This document shows, one piece after another, positions 18,015 to 27,948 of a stretch of 64,000 nt of DNA. The stretch's first letter is position 1. Each line of letters begins with the position of its first letter. Source of the DNA: Bacteroidales bacterium (GTDB taxonomy: Bacteria > Bacteroidota > Bacteroidia > Bacteroidales > VadinHA17); NCBI GenBank assembly GCA_017999895.1, contig JAGNKY010000004.1:1-64000 (forward strand), written 5' to 3'. The position numbers were made by a program, and so were the translations under genes. The notes beneath the pieces were generated by a model. The model did not search any database. It was not told the origin of the DNA and saw only the letters and a program-made list of their open reading frames with translations.

Positions 18015-18962
18015 CTAATTTACTGCTGTCACCAATGTTTCACCATTTATGTCCATGGGCATTTCCATACTGAAGCCAGGTGCGCTGATACTTAAATTTC
18101 CCGAAATACGTGTTTTTGATTTATTTTCAACAACTAAACCTGTGTTAATATCAACAATCATATTCGACCTGGTGATACCAGTCAGAGTATTATAGGAAAC
18201 AGTGGCTCCTCCCGACTGTATAGGGGGTGCATTTTCAGGAGGCTTGATATTAGATTCAATTGTTATGCTTGCATTACTACCTTTAACCTCTTTTAATTGA
18301 CATTCTGATGTTATTGTCAGTAGCATCCCCCCGGAATTCACCTGGTCGAAAATTTTCCATTTATCACCAATATTGACCTTATTCCCCGGCAGATAGTATG
18401 TGAAACCTTTGATCATTGTTTTCAGACTATTTTCACTAACAGTTTGAACTATCTGTGATTTTAATGCAGATGCAACCGGACCGGTTAAAGTTATTGAAGA
18501 AGTATCCTGCAGAATCATTCCCGAAATAAGGCTGGCATTCAGGATTTCTATTGGCTGACCTGTATAATCCAATTTGGCAAAAATGGCATTCCTGCTTAAT
18601 TTGTTCATTACACATGACATTATTTCTCCGGCTTCTGATGATTTTATATTACATTCTCTTGTTGAACTGATATTCTCTATTTTCCCCATTGTGTTGGTTT
18701 TTGTGGTTATAGTGTCAAAATGAATCTCAGTAACAATAAACTCCGGAGTTACATCGAGCATTTTCAAAGAAAATGTATATAAAACGTCTGATTCAACTGT
18801 TTGCTGATTACCGCTGACAGTCTGAGTTACTGTCTGATGTGTAACAGACCTTAACCGATAGGTTCTATTCTTTTCAAGGTTTAACTTGAGGCTCACACTC
18901 TGTTGTGCTACAACCTGAAGACCAAATAATACTGAAAAAACAAAAAACAAAAACTTTTTCAT
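18015..18962 (-). CDS. Secreted DUF6263-like protein
   Basis: The signal peptide MKKFLFFVFSVLFGLQVVAQ is followed by a beta-rich protein of about 295 residues. It begins SVSLKLNLEKNRTYRLRS and has repeated Thr/Ser-rich strands. This pattern resembles the DUF6263 family of Bacteroidota, whose role is unknown. No catalytic motif is visible. It is the first gene of a two-gene operon with the outer-membrane barrel, so it may be a periplasmic or surface partner of that protein. The family name is from memory and moderately sure. Confidence 0.65.
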   Translation of the reverse strand: MKKFLFFVFSVLFGLQVVAQQSVSLKLNLEKNRTYRLRSVTHQTVTQTVSGNQQTVESDVLYTFSLKMLDVTPEFIVTEIHFDTITTKTNTMGKIENISSTRECNIKSSEAGEIMSCVMNKLSRNAIFAKLDYTGQPIEILNASLISGMILQDTSSITLTGPVASALKSQIVQTVSENSLKTMIKGFTYYLPGNKVNIGDKWKIFDQVNSGGMLLTITSECQLKEVKGSNASITIESNIKPPENAPPIQSGGATVSYNTLTGITRSNMIVDINTGLVVENKSKTRISGNLSISAPGFSMEMPMDINGETLVTAVN

Positions 18963-19112
18963 TGATATAATATTGATAAATAATTAGTTCAAAATTATGT
19001 AAAGTATATTTAATCCAGCATAAATTTTTGATAAGATGTCAAATTTTGTCTGTAATTATATTTTTCACTTCTTCCCCTTCCTTCATCTTAAGGACAATAA
19101 TGAATATAAGAA

Positions 19113-21275
19113 TTAGTTCAATATAAAGCCTATCTTCTCCCATCGTACTTTCCATTTCCCATTATTGGGGAAAGTGTTTGTTTTACACATATAAGCCACG
19201 GCTGTGAGCAGTCCTCCGTTGCCAGGGAGGTATATCATAAGGCGGGTGGCATCCTGAAAATTATGTCCGTTGGGAAGATACCTGTTCTTAGGTGTATCTA
19301 TTAGAAGAAAATCAATAGCCTGATCATATCTGCCAAGTGCAGCAGCCGACATTGCAAGCAAGGGAAAATCCCATCCCCAGCATGAGTTCCAGTTCCAGCG
19401 AGCTTTAATAGTATCGAGAGTATTTGCAAGAATTTTCCTGTCAACAAGACCGGTTTCCGGAATCATCCCCGCAATTCCTGAAATTATAGGGTGGTCGCTC
19501 ATATAACGAGGATTTTGCCACGTATCTTTTGTGTCCTCCGAACAAAGATAAAGTCCATCCTGAACAGGGAGAGATGAGAGTTTTCTGAGGACATCGGCAT
19601 AAGCCGGATCTGGTCTCATACCCAAACGCTTACGCCACTCTTGCGCGGTTTTAAGTCCCCAGTACCAGTAGTCAAGCTCAAAAGTCGGATTAATAGTTGT
19701 TTCAGGCCTTAGGCTTTCCTGGGCTGAGATCAACACAGGACCCAGGATATATCGGTTAGTCGTGCTGTCGTACCATGCATAGGAGGCCATGAAATCGGCA
19801 GTTGCAAATAAAAGATTTTTATACTTCTCAAGCACTGCTTTTTTGTCCTTTGCATTCTGATAAAGAAGTTCGGCGAAATAGATGAAATGCGGTTGCTGCC
19901 ATATAAGGTAAGGACCAACATTGCTCGGGCTTTCCCTGCCGTCAGGGTCGGTCATCTTAGGCCATCTCACACCTGCATATCCCTGACGACGTGCGGTGGC
20001 AAGCGCTCTGTCATAAATTCTACTATAATACTGCATCTGATTTTCTAGTATCTGTTCTTTTTGCCATAAGGCAAAATGAACACCATGCCACCAGTGCATT
20101 TCGAGATGAAACTTACCGTACCATGTATTATATGTGAGTCCGGTTTCGGAAGGTGGATTATCGCCTGCGCATTGTATGCGTGTTAGATACCGCGACAGGA
20201 CAACTCTCCTTTCCAGTTCAAATGCACGTGGATCTGTACTTTCCGAAAAATCAACGGCCCCTCCTGTGCTCCAGAATTCCTTCCAGCTCTCTTCCGATGC
20301 CCTCTCACTTTCATTGTAGCCGGGGAGTGATGAACCGTCAAGCAGATTTTTTGAAAACAGACATGAAAACTCCAGCACACTGTCTCCCGGTTGAGCCTCA
20401 AGAAAAAAAAGATGACTATCAATACCTTTTACAAAAACCGAGCCCGGCTTATAAAGCTTTACAAAATGAACATCCTCATCCTGTTGCCTTCTAAAAACTA
20501 TTTCGTTTGAAGTTTCTGAAACTATTTCGGTAATATGCTTATCAGGTTTATCAAAGTCATATCCATTTTGATCTGGTACTCCCAGCGGGAAATGAATTTT
20601 TATCCTGAGTCTTTTGTTTGCAAGCAATCCGGAACGAACAACTGCCGAAACCATATCAAGTTCAGGGTGGCAGGCACTCCTGATCTCAACAGTTTTTCCA
20701 TCTACGACGAAATGGCTCTCAATCAAACCTGTCCACAGGTTAAGAGACTGATGAGGGTTTTTAATTATGTCGCGTGAAAAGTTATCAATACCCGGAAAAT
20801 CAAACCCGATCATACCCAGGTGTATCTTATGCGGATTCTCCCTCAGCCATTCCGAAGCTCTATATCTTAGTGTATCACTGGGATTTGAATATCTGTGAAC
20901 ATAATCAATTTTTCGGCCATGAACATCCCATGTACGGTAAACATGTTCAAGCGAGTATCCGTTTCTATTTATTTCGCTATGCCAGGCCCAGTCGGCCAAC
21001 GTACCCAGAGGGATACCCTTTGCATAGTAATCGGGAAATGTCTGAAGGCCAGTAATATCTACTGTGAAAGCAAATTTTCCATTTCCGATTGTAAGTGAAT
21101 TGAGGCTGTCGGCAGTTGTAATCTCAATATTATGTCGGGTAACCAGTGCATTGCGGTCAATTTGAAATCTTTGTTCTGAACATCCTGAAACGAAAATTGA
21201 AGATGCACAAATTAAGCCTGTTAACGCATTGAATTTATGATAATTAATTATATATATCCATGCTAATTTTCTCAT
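19113..21275 (-). CDS. Six-hairpin glycosidase-like lipoprotein
   Basis: This large secreted protein has a lipobox VSGC. An N-terminal beta-sandwich-like region (about 30-290) is followed by an alpha/alpha barrel (about 320-700) with motifs such as FHLEMHWWHGVHFALW, GVRWPKMTDPDG and NPTFELDYWYWGLKTA. The layout recalls GH65- and GH95-type six-hairpin hydrolases, but I cannot name the family. I start at ATG 21275; the frame is open to a TTG at 21299, directly next to the preceding gene's stop. It is the last gene of a five-gene minus-strand group with the heparinase-like lyase. Confidence 0.75.
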   Translation of the reverse strand: MRKLAWIYIINYHKFNALTGLICASSIFVSGCSEQRFQIDRNALVTRHNIEITTADSLNSLTIGNGKFAFTVDITGLQTFPDYYAKGIPLGTLADWAWHSEINRNGYSLEHVYRTWDVHGRKIDYVHRYSNPSDTLRYRASEWLRENPHKIHLGMIGFDFPGIDNFSRDIIKNPHQSLNLWTGLIESHFVVDGKTVEIRSACHPELDMVSAVVRSGLLANKRLRIKIHFPLGVPDQNGYDFDKPDKHITEIVSETSNEIVFRRQQDEDVHFVKLYKPGSVFVKGIDSHLFFLEAQPGDSVLEFSCLFSKNLLDGSSLPGYNESERASEESWKEFWSTGGAVDFSESTDPRAFELERRVVLSRYLTRIQCAGDNPPSETGLTYNTWYGKFHLEMHWWHGVHFALWQKEQILENQMQYYSRIYDRALATARRQGYAGVRWPKMTDPDGRESPSNVGPYLIWQQPHFIYFAELLYQNAKDKKAVLEKYKNLLFATADFMASYAWYDSTTNRYILGPVLISAQESLRPETTINPTFELDYWYWGLKTAQEWRKRLGMRPDPAYADVLRKLSSLPVQDGLYLCSEDTKDTWQNPRYMSDHPIISGIAGMIPETGLVDRKILANTLDTIKARWNWNSCWGWDFPLLAMSAAALGRYDQAIDFLLIDTPKNRYLPNGHNFQDATRLMIYLPGNGGLLTAVAYMCKTNTFPNNGKWKVRWEKIGFILN

Positions 21276-21299
21276 TATTTCAGCCCGGGTATTTGTCAA

Positions 21300-23183
21300 T
21301 CATTGTGATGCAGGCCAGTTACTCAGTTCGCCTTTACCTTTAACACTTACCGGATTGATGTTTCCTGGAATCAAATACACCTCTATGGCCGTTGTATTGC
21401 CTGCAGGTACAACAGTCTCGAAACCAACCAATACCGTACCCGGATTAGGAGCATCATAATCGTGCGGGGGTTCGGTTGACCATGTTCTCATTATAACATT
21501 ATCGGGCAGTGCAACTCTAATAATCAGTTTTTTCCCGTTTTTAGTCAGTTCGGCAGTGCCTGGTCCGGAGATTTTCACATCAGCTGGAGTGAGCATTGTC
21601 CATCTCACCGTTGTATTATCAGATAATGGTTGCAATTCGTCACGCACAACGACATATTTTTTGTCAACTATTGCAATGCCTCGTTTTGCCGCGGAAAGCT
21701 GGTTGAAATAAACCGGTGATATATCTGTTATGGCATTCATAAATGAAGGCATGTCGGAGAAAGAGATTATATCGGCCGTACCATCGACACGTTGCAGTTG
21801 ACCGTTGATAGTTAATGTGTTATGTACGAAATTATTATAACGAAATACTTCCCATCTTTGAGAATTCTGTGACATGTTCCACAGGTCCACTCCTTTGGAT
21901 TCGAGTGAATTATAATCCTGAGGTCCGAAGTCCATTGCCCACCTCACTCCTTCCGATTCCATGACGAATGAACCGACATCCATGTGACCATGGTTAACTC
22001 TTGGTGAGCCTGCTTTCAGGCCTATAAATAAAGCATTCTGATCGCTCCATGATGTACGCATCATAGCTACAGGATTTTTGCCATGACCAACCCATATTAG
22101 TTTCTCCGGTGCGGTAATTGAAGATGTATTTATTCCTGTGTTCCAGATAAGCATAGCAGGCAAAAGCCTGTTGCCTGCATTTTTCATTTTTCCAAGAAAT
22201 TTCTTTTCTTCGTAAAGTACCTTGTTGTCCCCTATTCTTGATGCCAGCCAGAACATTGCCGGGTGAACGCCTGCACCTGAACCGTTGTCGGAATAGTTGA
22301 AACATAAACCAGTAGGACCGGTCATGTTAACCATATAATATGGAGTTTTTAGAATGCCATCAACTGCGGAACCATCAAATTTTGTATTGAAAACTTTTTC
22401 GTAAGCACTGATAAACATAACATTAAAGCTGGTGCCGTAATCCCAGTAACCATATCCCTCAGGATATGCTCCGTCGGGTAGATAATCGGCCATAGGCAGG
22501 GTGATTGAACTTACCGACCTCTCGATAATTCTTGCAGCCAGTTGAGAGTTGTTTTCCCATACAGCAAGGGCGCCGAAAGTCATGCCTGCATTACACACCT
22601 GGTTCCAGTTATGGCTTGCTTTCAACCAGCTATTGTATTTCGAATCGAGCGAGGGATTCAATCCTTTCTGTATAATAGCTTCCCTTAACATTGCCCTTGT
22701 TGTTTCGGAAAGTGAATGATAAAGCCAGTCGTACCCTATTGATACAGCCATAGTCATCTCTGCCACATCGAGGAAATGGGAAGGATTCCAGTCGCTAAAG
22801 TCTGAAACTGCAAGCAATTCTTTTTCAGCGCGATCGAGATATATCTTATTGCCAGTCATCCGGTATGCATACGAAAGATAAAAAATCCTTTTAAGAGCTT
22901 CCCTCGATTTATCGAGCAATCGTCTTCCGATCAACACCCTTTCCAACGGAGGTTTCCCGACGATGTCGTTGCATTCTCCGATTATCATGTCGTGCACTTT
23001 TCCCCAGCCGGCATCAGACTGCAGATTTTTAAGAATCTTCTCTTCCTCACCTTTAAAGAGAAGAATACGTGGATGATCCGGCATTTCCTGAACGTTACGA
23101 ACTGACGTTCCCTGAGCGCAAGCGCCTAAGGAAAAAACAGTCAAAAAAACAGTAGAAAAAATTTTCGATACTAATCCTTTCAT
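21300..23183 (-). CDS. Heparinase II/III family polysaccharide lyase
   Basis: The protein (627 residues) has a signal peptide, an alpha/alpha toroid (about 30-370) and a C-terminal anti-parallel beta domain. The signature NHGHMDVGSFVMESEGVRW matches the heparinase II/III active-site region, followed by the typical NNFVHNTLTINGQ. The toroid contains KASHNWNQVCNAGM and PEGYGYWDYG, both expected in this fold. Such enzymes cleave uronic-acid polymers (heparin-like glycosaminoglycans, alginate, other uronans) by beta-elimination. The GH88 enzyme at 38.7 kb could act on the unsaturated ends produced. The precise polymer is not clear from the sequence. Confidence 0.88.
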   Translation of the reverse strand: MKGLVSKIFSTVFLTVFSLGACAQGTSVRNVQEMPDHPRILLFKGEEEKILKNLQSDAGWGKVHDMIIGECNDIVGKPPLERVLIGRRLLDKSREALKRIFYLSYAYRMTGNKIYLDRAEKELLAVSDFSDWNPSHFLDVAEMTMAVSIGYDWLYHSLSETTRAMLREAIIQKGLNPSLDSKYNSWLKASHNWNQVCNAGMTFGALAVWENNSQLAARIIERSVSSITLPMADYLPDGAYPEGYGYWDYGTSFNVMFISAYEKVFNTKFDGSAVDGILKTPYYMVNMTGPTGLCFNYSDNGSGAGVHPAMFWLASRIGDNKVLYEEKKFLGKMKNAGNRLLPAMLIWNTGINTSSITAPEKLIWVGHGKNPVAMMRTSWSDQNALFIGLKAGSPRVNHGHMDVGSFVMESEGVRWAMDFGPQDYNSLESKGVDLWNMSQNSQRWEVFRYNNFVHNTLTINGQLQRVDGTADIISFSDMPSFMNAITDISPVYFNQLSAAKRGIAIVDKKYVVVRDELQPLSDNTTVRWTMLTPADVKISGPGTAELTKNGKKLIIRVALPDNVIMRTWSTEPPHDYDAPNPGTVLVGFETVVPAGNTTAIEVYLIPGNINPVSVKGKGELSNWPASQ

Positions 23184-23241
23184 ATTAAACAGTTTTTATT
23201 GCAAAGAATAATTTTAATATTTTTGGTCGATAAGTATATTT

Positions 23242-25059
23242 TTAGTATCCTGTAATTTCTTTAAGGAGATTAAAGAAAGCTTTTTTTCTCTCGGAATTAA
23301 TGCCCCAGTCAACAGGGACGCTCTGGTAGCCTGCCTCAAAAGGCTCACCTTTCATTCTGTAGTCGAAGTAACCCCATGAAGCGTTTCCTTTGATAGCCGC
23401 TATGAAGTTGTTCCATTCCTTATCGAAGTCGTAATGGTCGTCTTCATTAAAGAGTATAGGTTTTGGAGTATAGCCTGCTACATTTCTGGTTTTATTCACC
23501 ATTGAAAGAATGTTATTTGGATCCGACACACCGTTTCCATGCAAGAGGATGAAATCGGACGACTTCACCACATTAGGAAGAGGAATGAATCCGCCGCCGT
23601 AACTTGTGCTGGCATAAAATCTGAAGCCATTGCGGCTTTTCTGTTTCACGAGTTCTATAAGTTCATGGACACGTTCAGGTTTCAGCACTTCGTGATCGTA
23701 TTTTACATTGCATTCATTATTTATTTCGATAAGGATATTCCTGTAATTTCTTACAAATAACCAGTTTAGTACATTGTCGATGGCGTTACGTATTGCGGAC
23801 TCGTCCTTCAGACGCTGGTCTTGCCCGAAATAAAAGAGTCCGAGAATCGGTACCATGCCAAGTTCGTCGGCATGGTCGAGTATTTTCTGAAGCCGAGCCA
23901 TATAATCCGGACGCAATGACCCATCCTCATTATATGCGGAATTGTGCCAGGGCTGTTCTTCAGAATAACCAAGAGGATTCCCTCCCTGAAGATTTATTGT
24001 GAATGACAGCAGACCGTAATCCGACCATTTTTTCATATTGAGAACAAATTCCCTTGTGTTTCTTACAGGATCCCATTTTCTGGTGTCGGGGTAAACCCAT
24101 CGGCTTACTGTTTCTGGGTTAAGGTCATCGAAAATACCCTGGACCATTCTGGAATTAAGCAGAAGCCCTTCAATTTTGTTGCCTTTCCAGTTTCTGCCTT
24201 TATATGTTATTTCGCCGTTTATATAAAAATTGTCATCAATAATTGTCACGACTGTTCGGTTTTTCTTAACAGGTTTATAGAAATCCGATTCCTGAAGTCC
24301 GCATTTCTTTATCATCTCCAGAGCATATTCTGCCCGTCCGAACCTTGAATCGGCGTTATTCGTTCCAATTGTAAATTTAACACCTGCATCCTTTGCCTTA
24401 AGTATAAACTTCTCCGACGGTATTCTATATCGGTTGTTTATTTCGATTGCGATGTTGTTTTTCTTAGCAGCGGCAATCACCGCATCCATCCTTTTGTCTG
24501 TCCAGAACACATCATACCGGTCAGCCATCTGTTGTGGTAGAAAAGTTGGATTTACATATATGTTTATAGGTTCTTCGTTCATTATCTTTACAATGGTTTT
24601 GACAAGATTATCCATGAATTTCTGTTCATCGTCAATCCATGTTTCCTCTTTAATCCAGATTCTGTTCCTTCTTCCTTTTGCATCAGTAAATGTCATAGCA
24701 TCGGTAAAGACGTAGTCGAATTTCCCGATAGTCTCCTTTGAAAATATCTTCACCCATTCCCTGCCTTCTGCCTGCATTCCTACATAGAATTGAGGGTATT
24801 TTTTCATTTCTAAGAGAAAGGAATCAACCTGGCGGTCGGAATGGACAGGAAATCCAATTCCGCAATTGATTGCCAGTCCGTACTGAATATGTTCCGCCCT
24901 TGATTTCTGTATTGCTTTCTCCATTGTAAAATCTTCTTTTATGTGAACATGAAGATCTATTAGTGGAAATGGATCTTCTTGTGAGAAAAGGGTACATGAA
25001 ACAAATATTGCCATAACAGGCATAAAGATTTTTCTTGTTTTGTTTAAATTGATTTTCAT
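23242..25059 (-). CDS. Secreted PHP-like domain fused to GH-A-type barrel
   Basis: The protein (605 residues) has a signal sequence and two apparent enzyme domains. The first (about 33-285) opens LIDLHVHIKEDFTMEKAI, the DxHxH-type metal site of PHP phosphoesterases, and continues with AIEINNRYRIPSEKFI and GTNNADSRFG. The second (about 310-605) looks like a clan GH-A barrel: WSDYGLLSFTINLQGGNP, then ILIEINNECN with the Asn-Glu acid/base pair, and late in the barrel KPILFNEDDHYDF, whose Glu could be the nucleophile. I know of no standard family with this architecture. It sits between a FAD oxidoreductase and the heparinase-like lyase. The function is unassigned. Confidence 0.75.
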   Translation of the reverse strand: MKINLNKTRKIFMPVMAIFVSCTLFSQEDPFPLIDLHVHIKEDFTMEKAIQKSRAEHIQYGLAINCGIGFPVHSDRQVDSFLLEMKKYPQFYVGMQAEGREWVKIFSKETIGKFDYVFTDAMTFTDAKGRRNRIWIKEETWIDDEQKFMDNLVKTIVKIMNEEPINIYVNPTFLPQQMADRYDVFWTDKRMDAVIAAAKKNNIAIEINNRYRIPSEKFILKAKDAGVKFTIGTNNADSRFGRAEYALEMIKKCGLQESDFYKPVKKNRTVVTIIDDNFYINGEITYKGRNWKGNKIEGLLLNSRMVQGIFDDLNPETVSRWVYPDTRKWDPVRNTREFVLNMKKWSDYGLLSFTINLQGGNPLGYSEEQPWHNSAYNEDGSLRPDYMARLQKILDHADELGMVPILGLFYFGQDQRLKDESAIRNAIDNVLNWLFVRNYRNILIEINNECNVKYDHEVLKPERVHELIELVKQKSRNGFRFYASTSYGGGFIPLPNVVKSSDFILLHGNGVSDPNNILSMVNKTRNVAGYTPKPILFNEDDHYDFDKEWNNFIAAIKGNASWGYFDYRMKGEPFEAGYQSVPVDWGINSERKKAFFNLLKEITGY

Positions 25060-25158
25060 TGTTTAAAAATTTTTAATTCCGGATTTATTATAAAGGTTTT
25101 TCAAAATAGCAAAGTTGAATAAAGTTCTTTTATACTTTGCATTCAAATCATTTATAAT

Positions 25159-26811
25159 TTAATTATATTCAAGTATTTGCCCATCACGTATGAGTCGGTT
25201 CTTTAAATCTCCGTAAGGTATTTCATAAATTGTTTTCCTATTTTCTATAGCCATTGATGCGAGTGTTGCGGCGCTCTGTCCTAAGATCATGAAAACCGGT
25301 TCCATTCTGATAGATCCGAATGCGATATGGGAGGATGAAGCGCATACCGGCACAAGGAGATTTTTACATTCTTCTTTTTTTGGTTTGATAGATCCGAGGG
25401 CAATCTGGTATGGATGGGGAGGGCGCACTCCTATATCTCCTTCGTTCTGAACGTAGCCTTCAGGTGTCACATATCTCTGGACATTATGTGAATCCATTGT
25501 ATATGAGCCCATGCCTACAGGTTCCGGAACGGTTCTTTCACCGAGTACATCATGTTCGGTCATTACATATTCACCTATCATTCTTCTGGCTTCTCTCACA
25601 TAAATATTGTAAGGCCAGTATTCGTTGTCGGCAAACTCATCTCTTGCATATCCCCATTTATTCATAGTATCGCGCACCCATTGGGGCAACCTTTTACATG
25701 TTGCCGTGAAATAAAGCAGTCCTTTCTGGTAAAGGACATGTTCGGCTATGATTTCTTTTCTTCTTTCATATGATGCTTCAGGGTAATCCCAGTTCATACC
25801 AATATTATCATAGCTAAAGGGTCCATGGTTATTTACATCTGTTTTCCAGTTTGGAATAGGATCATATTTTGCGAAGAATTCATTCCAGCGTTTTTCAGCC
25901 ACACGCACCAGCAATTCATATTGTGTGCTATCGTATCCTTCAGGTCGGGTTATGGGAACCATATTTTCCTTATGTTTTGTAAGGCAGAGGCGGTAACAAT
26001 ATGCCTGTATCTTTTTATCTCCGCTGCAGTTTTCTCCAGGGTCATCGGGCGATATACGGGGTAACAAACCACTTGAAGGGTCGGCCGGTATCCAATATGG
26101 ACTAATATTATCTTTAAAATAATGGCCATGGTGAAATACGCCTTTCTGAACCCCGTTCCATTTCTCGTTATATAAACTGCAAGCTTCTCTTCCTACAGTA
26201 TAGGTCACTCCTGCGGCAGCCATAAGGTCGCCTTCGTATGTTGCATCAATGAACACTTTTGCTCTGAACACCTTTCCGCTCAGTGTCTTTATTGAATTGA
26301 TTATACCTTCTTTCTTAACCACTCCGGCTTCTCTGTCGAGCCATTCGTCTCTGAAAACTTCAATACCTGGCCTGGAGATGAGCTGCTCAAACACAGCCTC
26401 AGCCACATGAGGCTCAAAAATCCACATAGTACGTATTTCTCCATCCATTGCGGGTGTACCCTGACCCCTGTTGCCATACTCATCTTTTTTCTGCCATCTC
26501 CATGTTTCCGGTTTTTCATACTGTTCATATAACATCTGGTAGAACCGACGCGCCAGTCCTCCAATAACTTCTTTATTGCCTGTATCGGTAAATCCGAGGC
26601 CTGAAGATGACATACCGCCAAGATGTTTATCCGGAGAAACAACAGCAACGCTGTGTCCCATTTCTGCAGCCTGAACAGCCGAAGCAACCGCCGCCGAGGT
26701 TCCTCCATAAACTACAATATCGGCCTTAATTATTTCCTGTCTGCCGGCATTACTGCATGCATTTAAAAACAGAATAAAAAGAATAAAAAGAGATGAAAAA
26801 TATGATTTCAT
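25159..26811 (-). CDS. FAD-dependent oxidoreductase lipoprotein
   Basis: The protein (550 residues) has a lipobox LNAC near residue 19, then a FAD-binding Rossmann start ADIVVYGGTSAAVASAVQAAEMGHSVAVV and HLGGMSSSGLGFTDTG. This is the FAD_oxidored family, often labelled xanthan-lyase-like or FAD-dependent oxidoreductase in polysaccharide loci. Late motifs VFIDATYEGDLMAAAGV and CASSSHIAFGSIRMEP complete the fold. It lies 12 bp after the phosphotriesterase-like gene, implying an operon. A role in oxidising a sugar or aglycone is plausible, but the substrate is not known. Confidence 0.9.
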   Translation of the reverse strand: MKSYFSSLFILFILFLNACSNAGRQEIIKADIVVYGGTSAAVASAVQAAEMGHSVAVVSPDKHLGGMSSSGLGFTDTGNKEVIGGLARRFYQMLYEQYEKPETWRWQKKDEYGNRGQGTPAMDGEIRTMWIFEPHVAEAVFEQLISRPGIEVFRDEWLDREAGVVKKEGIINSIKTLSGKVFRAKVFIDATYEGDLMAAAGVTYTVGREACSLYNEKWNGVQKGVFHHGHYFKDNISPYWIPADPSSGLLPRISPDDPGENCSGDKKIQAYCYRLCLTKHKENMVPITRPEGYDSTQYELLVRVAEKRWNEFFAKYDPIPNWKTDVNNHGPFSYDNIGMNWDYPEASYERRKEIIAEHVLYQKGLLYFTATCKRLPQWVRDTMNKWGYARDEFADNEYWPYNIYVREARRMIGEYVMTEHDVLGERTVPEPVGMGSYTMDSHNVQRYVTPEGYVQNEGDIGVRPPHPYQIALGSIKPKKEECKNLLVPVCASSSHIAFGSIRMEPVFMILGQSAATLASMAIENRKTIYEIPYGDLKNRLIRDGQILEYN

Positions 26812-26823
26812 TATATCAGGAAA

Positions 26824-27834
26824 TTAATGTTTCACTTTTCTTATCTTCACCACAAATGCTTCTGCTGGGTTTTTTTCTATCAACTGTTTTATCTCGGAAT
26901 CGGAAAATCCTTTTAACTTCAGCTCTGGAATGAGTTTTTCGAATAGTGTTGTGAAAGGTCTGAAACTTCCTCCATCTTCTTTTGAGGGGTCATAATAGCC
27001 TGCATCGTGCGACACGAGCACTTTTCCCAGAAGTCCTGCTTCCTTCAGATATTGAAGAATGTCAATTACTTCCTGAACATTATTGTCGTTAAGGTTATCA
27101 ATGCTAATCCATGTTCCTTGTTTTGCTGCTTCGGCAATCTTCGAATAATCCTTTTCGCCCGATGCATGCACCCAGATTAATGCGGAAGGATCAACTCCGT
27201 ATTCTTTAAGTATTCCAATCTCCTGGAAAGCCGGCACGGCCGGACCAGTATGTGAGGCAATGATAAGACCGGTTTTCAAATGAGTCATTGCCGCAGCCTT
27301 TACAAGTTTAGAGTGGAAATCCGATAATGGACCTGGGTCAACAGATATTTTTATAAATCCAGGCTTTATTCCTGTTCCACCGATACCTTTCTCCCATTCC
27401 CCTGTCCATATTTCTGCCATCTGTTCGGGCGACAGTGACATAACAGATGAAGGGATATATCTGTTATTGTTGGCACCATAAAATCCGGTATTGGCCAATA
27501 TGTTCATACCAGTCGAGTCGGAAAGGGCACGGAGTATTTCAATATCTCTGCCCAGGTATTGAGGTGTGCACTCGACAAATGTTTTACACCCCAATTCTTT
27601 AACCGAACGGAGAAACGGTAGAGCCTTGTTTATCACTTCACTGCGGTTGTATCTTCCTGGAGTAATGCTGTCGGCATCAATAAAATCAACCAGAATATGT
27701 TCGTGAATAAGCCATATTCCTGTTTTATTTGCTTCAACAGGCCCTTTTACGGTCATAATATAATTTTCCTGCATCTTTCCGGTGCAGCCTCCCATAAGGA
27801 GTAATATCAGAAAAAATTTAATAATTGTTTTCAT
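26824..27834 (-). CDS. Phosphotriesterase-family lipoprotein
   Basis: This amidohydrolase-type TIM-barrel protein of 336 residues has a lipobox MGGC near residue 17. The family's first metal motif reads LIHEHILVD. Later metal ligands are consistent with HLKTGLIIASHTGPA, WVHASGEKDY and VLVSHDAGYYDP. Family members include lactonases and phosphodiesterases as well as true phosphotriesterases; in a sugar locus a lactonase role acting after an oxidoreductase is reasonable. It is the first gene of a five-gene minus-strand run (27834 down to 19113). Confidence 0.88.
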   Translation of the reverse strand: MKTIIKFFLILLLMGGCTGKMQENYIMTVKGPVEANKTGIWLIHEHILVDFIDADSITPGRYNRSEVINKALPFLRSVKELGCKTFVECTPQYLGRDIEILRALSDSTGMNILANTGFYGANNNRYIPSSVMSLSPEQMAEIWTGEWEKGIGGTGIKPGFIKISVDPGPLSDFHSKLVKAAAMTHLKTGLIIASHTGPAVPAFQEIGILKEYGVDPSALIWVHASGEKDYSKIAEAAKQGTWISIDNLNDNNVQEVIDILQYLKEAGLLGKVLVSHDAGYYDPSKEDGGSFRPFTTLFEKLIPELKLKGFSDSEIKQLIEKNPAEAFVVKIRKVKH

Positions 27835-27948
27835 TACACATAAATTGGTTTTAAATAATATGTATAAAAATACAATATTAACGTTATCATCATATAATTT
27901 TTGTATTATACTTTTAAATTAATCGCTTAACATTTTTCTACAGTAATT

